DNA from: an uncultured Desulfosarcina sp.
Lineage (GTDB): Bacteria > Desulfobacterota > Desulfobacteria > Desulfobacterales > Desulfosarcinaceae
Reading direction: 5' to 3'
NCBI RefSeq assembly: GCF_963668215.1
Contig: NZ_OY764190.1
Span: forward strand, 5,332,001-5,396,000
DNA length: 64,000 nt
Part shown: one piece after another, positions 59,901 to 64,000 of the stretch
Position numbering within the stretch: the stretch's first letter is position 1
Layout of the letters: each line of letters opens with the position of its first letter
Notes under the pieces: model-generated
Seen by the model: the letters and a program-made list of their open reading frames with translations, nothing else
Told to the model about the DNA's origin: nothing
Database searches by the model: none
Program-made: the position numbers and the translations under genes

Positions 59901-62528
59901 TTAGTACACAATCGATTGGGCTTTGATCTTCAATTCGTTCAAGGCATTCAACGCGTCGATCGGGGTCATCCGGCTCACATCCATCAACTGGAGCGCCTCC
60001 ACCAGTTTTCGTTCCATGGGGCTGAAAAGCCCCAACTGCACATGCCCTTTGGCGGGCTTGGCTCTTTTTCCGGCGGTAGTGCGTTCATCGGCCCGGGGAT
60101 GCTCCCCCGCCTCGATCCGGGCAAGAATCTTCTTGGCGCGCCGAATCACCGGTTCGGGAATGCCGGCCAGCCGGGCCACCTGGATTCCGTAACTGCGATT
60201 GGTACCCCCTTTGACCAATTTTCTCAAGAAAATGATCTCGTCGTTCCACTCTTTGACGGCGATGTTGTAATTCTTCACCCGCTCGAACTGGCCCTCCAAT
60301 TCGGTCAACTCGTGGTAGTGGGTGGCGAAAAGGGTACGGGTGCCGGTGCCGTTGAGGCCGTGCAGGTATTCGGCCACGGCCCAGGCGATGCTCAGCCCAT
60401 CGTAGGTGGAGGTACCGCGTCCGATCTCGTCCAGGATAACCAGGCTGTCCGCGGTGGCGTTGTTGACGATGTTGGCCGTCTCCTGCATCTCCACCATAAA
60501 GGTGCTCTGGCCGGCCGACAGATTGTCCAGCGCGCCCACACGGGTAAAAATGCGGTCGGTTATGGAGATGTCGGCCCGCTCGGCGGGAACGAAGGCGCCC
60601 ATCTGGGCCATGATGGTCATCAGGGCCACCTGGCGCAGTACGGTGGATTTTCCGGCCATGTTGGGACCGGTGATGATCAGGACCTGGTTCTCGTGGTTGT
60701 CCAGCAAAATGGAATTGGGGACGAAACGCTCGCCCGTAATCAATTTTTCAACGACGGGATGGCGTCCTTCCTGAATGTCCAGGGTCCCGTCGGTGTTGAT
60801 TTGCGGCCGGCAGTAATCGTTGTTCTGGGCGACTTCGGCAAAAGCGGTCAGGCAGTCCACCCGGGCGATGAAGCGGGCGACGTTCTGGATGTCGGCGTGC
60901 CGTTTTTTCACCTTGTCCCGCACGTCCAGAAAAATCTCCTGTTCCAGGCTGGCGCGCCGTTCCTCGGCATTGAGGACCCGGGATTCGAACTGTTTCAATT
61001 CGTCGGTGATGTAACGCTCCGCGTTGACCAGGGTCTGCTTGCGCACATAGTGGTCGGGGACCGATTCGCTGTGGCTGCGGGAAACCTCGATAAAGTAGCC
61101 GAAAACCTTGTTGAAACGCACCTTGAGGGCGTTGATGCCGGTATGTTTGCGTTCTTTTTCCTCCAGTTCGGCCAGCCAGCCCTTGCCGTCCCGGCTGATA
61201 TGGATCAGTTCGTCCAGTTCTTCGTGATAGCCTTTGCGGATCATGCCCCCTTCGCCGATCACCGGCGGGGCATCTTCCCGGATGGCCCGGTCGATCAGGT
61301 CGGCAAGCGCGTGCAAACCGTCGATATCCGCATCGTACCGAAAAAAAGGCGATTCCAATCCCACCAGGGACCCGAATACTTCGGCCAGGGCCTGGATGGA
61401 TTGCTTCAGGGCGGTAAGATCGCGGGCATTGCCATGGCCCATGGAGATCTTGCTGCCCAGCCGTTCCAGATCCCTGACCGCCTTGAGGCTTTCGCGAAGG
61501 TCCTTGCGGGCTTGCATCCGATCCACCGCTTCGGCCACGGCATCCTGCCGCTTTTCGATTCGGGCCGGGTCCAGCAGTGGATACCGCAGCCAGTGGGCCA
61601 CGAGCCGGCTGCCCATGGCGGTGACGGTCCGGTCGACAATGCCCAAAAGGGTTCCCTGGCGGGTGCCGGTACGCAAATTGACGGTCAGTTCGAGATTCCG
61701 GCAGCTCTGGTCGTCCACCACCAGAAAGCGATCCAACGAGTAGGTCCGGAGAGATTGAAGATGCTCGATCTTCTGGCGTTGGGTTTCGCTGACATAATGA
61801 ATCAGGGCTCCGGCGGCGGCCACGCCGGCCTTTACGGTTTCACATCCGAATCCTTCCAGGGAGAGGGTATCGAACTGTTCCAACAGACGCCGGCGGCCGA
61901 CGTCGAAAGCGAATATCCGGTCTTCCATGAGGCTGACCGCAAGGTTGGCGTCCTGGGCGACAATAACGCTGAAGGGCGCTTCGGCGGCCAGCGATTCCGG
62001 CAGCAGAATCTCCTTGGGGGCCACCCGCAGGATTTCATCGATGACGGCCGCCGGATTTCTGGTTTCGGTAAGCCGGAACGTGCCGGTGGATATATCCAGG
62101 CTGGCCAGGCCGATCATCTGCCCATGCCGGGAAACGGCCAGGATGTAGTTGTTGCTTTTTTCTTCCAACAGATCGTCTTCGATGATCATGCCCGGGGTGA
62201 CGACACGCACCACATCGCGCTTGACCAATCCCTTGGCGGATTTGGGGTCCTCCATCTGATCGCAGATGGCGACCTTGTGTCCCTTTTCGATCAGTCGGGC
62301 GATATATCCCTTGGCGGCCCGGTGGGGAACGCCGCACATGGGAATCGAATCTTCGTCGTTCTTATTGCGGGAGGTCAGGGCGATTTCGAGTTCCCGGGAT
62401 GCCAGTCGGGCATCTTCGAAGAACATCTCGTAAAAGTCGCCCATGCGGTAAAAGAGAAGAACGTCGGGATACCGCTCCTTGATGGAGAGGTATTGCTGCA
62501 TCATGGGGGTGGTTTTAGCGGTCGCCAT
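59901..62528 (-). CDS. mutS: DNA mismatch repair protein MutS
   Basis: An 875-residue MutS, close to E. coli MutS (853 aa). The mismatch-binding motif FYRMGDFYEMFFEDA is at the N terminus (Phe-x-Glu), and the ATPase has Walker A LIITGPNMAGKSTVLRQ, signature region QSTFMVEMQETANIV and LVILDEIGRGTSTYDG. The start is the ATG (MATAKTTPMMQQY) at 62528. mutL is not in the window. It is co-directional with the amidase downstream. Confidence 0.97.
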   Translation of the reverse strand: MATAKTTPMMQQYLSIKERYPDVLLFYRMGDFYEMFFEDARLASRELEIALTSRNKNDEDSIPMCGVPHRAAKGYIARLIEKGHKVAICDQMEDPKSAKGLVKRDVVRVVTPGMIIEDDLLEEKSNNYILAVSRHGQMIGLASLDISTGTFRLTETRNPAAVIDEILRVAPKEILLPESLAAEAPFSVIVAQDANLAVSLMEDRIFAFDVGRRRLLEQFDTLSLEGFGCETVKAGVAAAGALIHYVSETQRQKIEHLQSLRTYSLDRFLVVDDQSCRNLELTVNLRTGTRQGTLLGIVDRTVTAMGSRLVAHWLRYPLLDPARIEKRQDAVAEAVDRMQARKDLRESLKAVRDLERLGSKISMGHGNARDLTALKQSIQALAEVFGSLVGLESPFFRYDADIDGLHALADLIDRAIREDAPPVIGEGGMIRKGYHEELDELIHISRDGKGWLAELEEKERKHTGINALKVRFNKVFGYFIEVSRSHSESVPDHYVRKQTLVNAERYITDELKQFESRVLNAEERRASLEQEIFLDVRDKVKKRHADIQNVARFIARVDCLTAFAEVAQNNDYCRPQINTDGTLDIQEGRHPVVEKLITGERFVPNSILLDNHENQVLIITGPNMAGKSTVLRQVALMTIMAQMGAFVPAERADISITDRIFTRVGALDNLSAGQSTFMVEMQETANIVNNATADSLVILDEIGRGTSTYDGLSIAWAVAEYLHGLNGTGTRTLFATHYHELTELEGQFERVKNYNIAVKEWNDEIIFLRKLVKGGTNRSYGIQVARLAGIPEPVIRRAKKILARIEAGEHPRADERTTAGKRAKPAKGHVQLGLFSPMERKLVEALQLMDVSRMTPIDALNALNELKIKAQSIVY

Positions 62529-62651
62529 TAAACAGGACTATATTCGGGCCGGCTGTACACCATACGCCATCGGATGGAAAGCATTGCCCGTGTGGACGGA
62601 TCGTTGACAGGGATATCGGATCTGGCCGTTGGGACGACGGCAGTTCCAGGA

Positions 62652-63038
62652 TCATTGCACCTCGTCGGTCGTTTTCGACGATTCTTCCTCGACGATGGGC
62701 TTTACATCGGCAGGAGCGGCGGTTGTCTCGGGTTTCGAAAGCCGTTTTTCCAACGACGACACGGTTTCGACCAAGCTGGCCTCTTTGGCCTTGAGCGTCT
62801 TGATGGTTTTGGCGTCCCTGAACTGTCTGAACAGACCGAAAAAATAGGTAATCAGCATACCAGCCAGAAAAAAGGCCACGAAAAAGATTGCATTGGCCAA
62901 AAACGGCGTTTCATAATAAAAGAACCCCAAGTCGAGCATCAGACGGCTTTCGGCCATAAAAAACCCTCTGTTCTGAAAAATCAGCAGCCCCACGAAACCG
63001 AAAATCAAGATCCATAAGGCGATTTTCACCTTTTTCAT
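62652..63038 (-). CDS. LapA-domain membrane protein
   Basis: A 128-residue protein with two helices (KIALWILIFGFVGLLIFQN and FLANAIFFVAFFLAGMLITYFFGLF) followed by a coiled coil (LKAKEASLVETVSSLEKRL). It resembles LapA (YciS), which in E. coli works with LapB in LPS synthesis control; no lapB is adjacent. The ATG at 63038 follows GGGAGA. The longer frame to 63107 adds a non-hydrophobic N terminus unlike the family. Confidence 0.75.
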   Translation of the reverse strand: MKKVKIALWILIFGFVGLLIFQNRGFFMAESRLMLDLGFFYYETPFLANAIFFVAFFLAGMLITYFFGLFRQFRDAKTIKTLKAKEASLVETVSSLEKRLSKPETTAAPADVKPIVEEESSKTTDEVQ

Positions 63039-63135
63039 AGCCTGTTTCTCCCTCGCCTGGCTTTTCGAATTAAATGTGACGGCTCCGTAGAACCCTTTGA
63101 TTATCAAGCATCTTTATCCTTTTCCACCCGAAAAC

Positions 63136-63912
63136 TCAACCTTTTTTTCCTTGCATGGGAACCAGTTCCACCTGCCCCCAGGCCCCCATTTCACGACCGC
63201 ACACCGCCACAATGCCCAGGACGCCGACGATGGATCTTCCGATAGAAATCGCCGATGCGATCTCGTCAGGGGCATTTATCCGATTGGCGATGGCGGTGGC
63301 CGCCGCATCGGCCAGGGCACAGGAGTGGGCCACCACGCAGACCGCGTCGGCCCTGCCGGTGGACAAAGAATGGCCCACCGTCCCCGACGAGGTGCACACG
63401 CCGACGCCATCTCCGGTTTCGGCCACCTGGATGCCGAATTTCATGCTCAGGGGCGAATGACCGGCGTACAGCCCGGCAATCGCCGGCCGGTCGGTTTTCA
63501 GGAAAATATCCCCGCCGTTCTCCACCACCACCTGCCGGCTGTGCTCCAAAAGATGGCGGCCGACGGAGCCGGCGATCGCTCCGGCAACAGCCGCCATGGG
63601 ACCTACGCCGGCGGCGTTGCCGGCCCGAATCATGTTGCGCACGATTTCAGGCGCCAAAGCATCGGCTCGCCAGGGCACCAGGGTAGTGGCAAAGTCCGGG
63701 TAGCGGCGGATGTAGCCTTCGATCTGCCCCCGCAGTTCCAATACCCGCTCCCGGGTTTGCGCCTCAAGCGGCCGATCCGCCCGGACCAGCAGATCCGTCT
63801 GTTGGCAGACCACCTCGAAAGAGGTCAGGCCGGCTCCGAAAACCAGCTGCCGATAAGTGCGCCGTCCATGGCCGGCAGGAGTCGGGGGATGACGATGGGA
63901 GGGCTGGGTCAT
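63136..63912 (-). CDS. UPF0280 family protein (ApbE-like fold)
   Basis: A 258-residue member of UPF0280, related in fold to the FMN transferase ApbE. Landmarks: YRQLVFGAGLTSFEVVCQQTDLLVRA near the N terminus, GPMAAVAGAIAGSVGRHLLEH, VVVENGGDIFLKTDRP and CTSSGTVGHSLSTGRADAV (glycine/Asp motifs). Its exact substrate is unknown. Start at 63912 is the first ATG of the frame. Often seen near NIL-domain ferredoxins in this phylum, but that neighbour would be outside the window. Confidence 0.88.
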   Translation of the reverse strand: MTQPSHRHPPTPAGHGRRTYRQLVFGAGLTSFEVVCQQTDLLVRADRPLEAQTRERVLELRGQIEGYIRRYPDFATTLVPWRADALAPEIVRNMIRAGNAAGVGPMAAVAGAIAGSVGRHLLEHSRQVVVENGGDIFLKTDRPAIAGLYAGHSPLSMKFGIQVAETGDGVGVCTSSGTVGHSLSTGRADAVCVVAHSCALADAAATAIANRINAPDEIASAISIGRSIVGVLGIVAVCGREMGAWGQVELVPMQGKKG

Positions 63913-63932
63913 CGATACGGCATTCCTGTTTC

Positions 63933-64000
63933 ACAAAGGGGGTGCCGGTCGCTCGTGCTCCGGAAACTGGTGTAAAAAGTAGCGGTCCGTCATGCCGGCA
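63933..64000 (-). CDS. Partial reading frame at right edge
   Basis: A short frame is open to the right edge and stops at TGA 63933-63935, encoding about 22 visible residues (MTDRYFLHQFPEHERPAPPL at its end). It lies 20 bp from the UPF0280 start and could be the end of an upstream operon gene, but too little is visible to say. Confidence 0.25.

Noticed and set aside
58341..62531. 1396-codon open frame on the plus strand opposite mutS and the amidase
   Set aside because: It is antisense to two clear genes, has biased His/Gly/Gln-rich low-complexity translation and matches no family; long antisense frames are expected at this GC content and codon usage.
1..64000. CRISPR arrays, prophage or transposase genes
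   Set aside because: No regularly spaced repeats, cas, integrase, capsid or transposase genes were seen; the only mobile-type traces are the palindromic repeat copies and the hipBST module.

Overview
The window reads as chromosomal DNA of a mesophilic, GC-rich anaerobic Gram-negative bacterium, most likely a sulfate-reducing Desulfobacterota (Desulfosarcina/Desulfatitalea-like). This is inferred from a tungsten aldehyde:ferredoxin oxidoreductase with iron alcohol dehydrogenases, a phenylacetate-CoA ligase paired with an ACT protein, UPF0210/UPF0280 proteins, RecBCD, outer-membrane lipoproteins and a type IV pilus ATPase. Nearly all the DNA is coding. Most genes are housekeeping or central metabolism, with one clear accessory module (hipBST).

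Layout. 1-1.6 kb: end of a TRAP transporter (small permease fragment plus DctM), closed by a bidirectional terminator. 1.7-9.3 kb (minus): lipoprotein, gpt, two iron-ADH paralogues (one lacking metal ligands), a tungsten AOR with an SCP2-like tail, elbB and a hot-dog thioesterase. 9.5-11.4 kb (plus): transglutaminase-like protein, stand-alone PocR sensor, unknown small protein. 11.4-14.5 kb (minus): nadE, DHH-CBS protein, membrane protein. 14.7-19.6 kb (plus): ACT protein with UPF0210, then tandem DUF1254/DUF1214 proteins. 19.6-22.9 kb (minus): diguanylate cyclase and a three-gene hipB-hipS-hipT toxin-antitoxin locus. 23-25.8 kb: HAD phosphatase and an ABC-2 exporter. 25.9-28.7 kb (plus): two-TM potassium channel, a long palindromic repeat, a PflA-like radical SAM enzyme and a cyclophilin. 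29.1-32.7 kb (minus): SF2 helicase, small proteins, a cereblon-type CULT protein, an IHF/HU subunit and a PilZ protein. 32.9-42.0 kb (minus): recC-recB-recD with overlapping ends. 42.3-46.0 kb (minus): an ECF sigma/anti-sigma operon flanked by two paralogous exported proteins, plus an OmpA lipoprotein. 46.0-47.4 kb: DAHP synthase and tRNA-Leu(TAA). 48.2-52 kb (plus): maf-yggS-queH-M48 peptidase. 52-57.8 kb (minus): GAF-PilB ATPase, ACT protein, paaK, enoyl-CoA hydratase. 57.9-63.9 kb (minus): AMIN amidase, mutS, LapA-like protein, UPF0280.

Main points of interest. (1) A complete tripartite HipBST kinase toxin locus. Its predicted promoter has the operator palindrome between -35 and -10, and a diverged copy of the same 88-bp promoter/operator block lies upstream of the neighbouring diguanylate cyclase. 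(2) A bacterial CULT (cereblon thalidomide-binding-domain) protein with the three pocket tryptophans at canonical spacing. (3) A self-contained ECF sigma regulon: the same promoter (TTGAACTTT-N11-GGTGTCYA, identical spacing) precedes the sigma gene and the two paralogous exported proteins. (4) A parS-like 13-bp core. (5) A ~145-bp near-perfect palindromic repeat with terminal fragments elsewhere in the window. (6) A promoter-structured RNA-terminator arrangement upstream of paaK that could be a small RNA or a leader attenuator. All functional statements rest on reading the sequence and on family knowledge; no database search was run.
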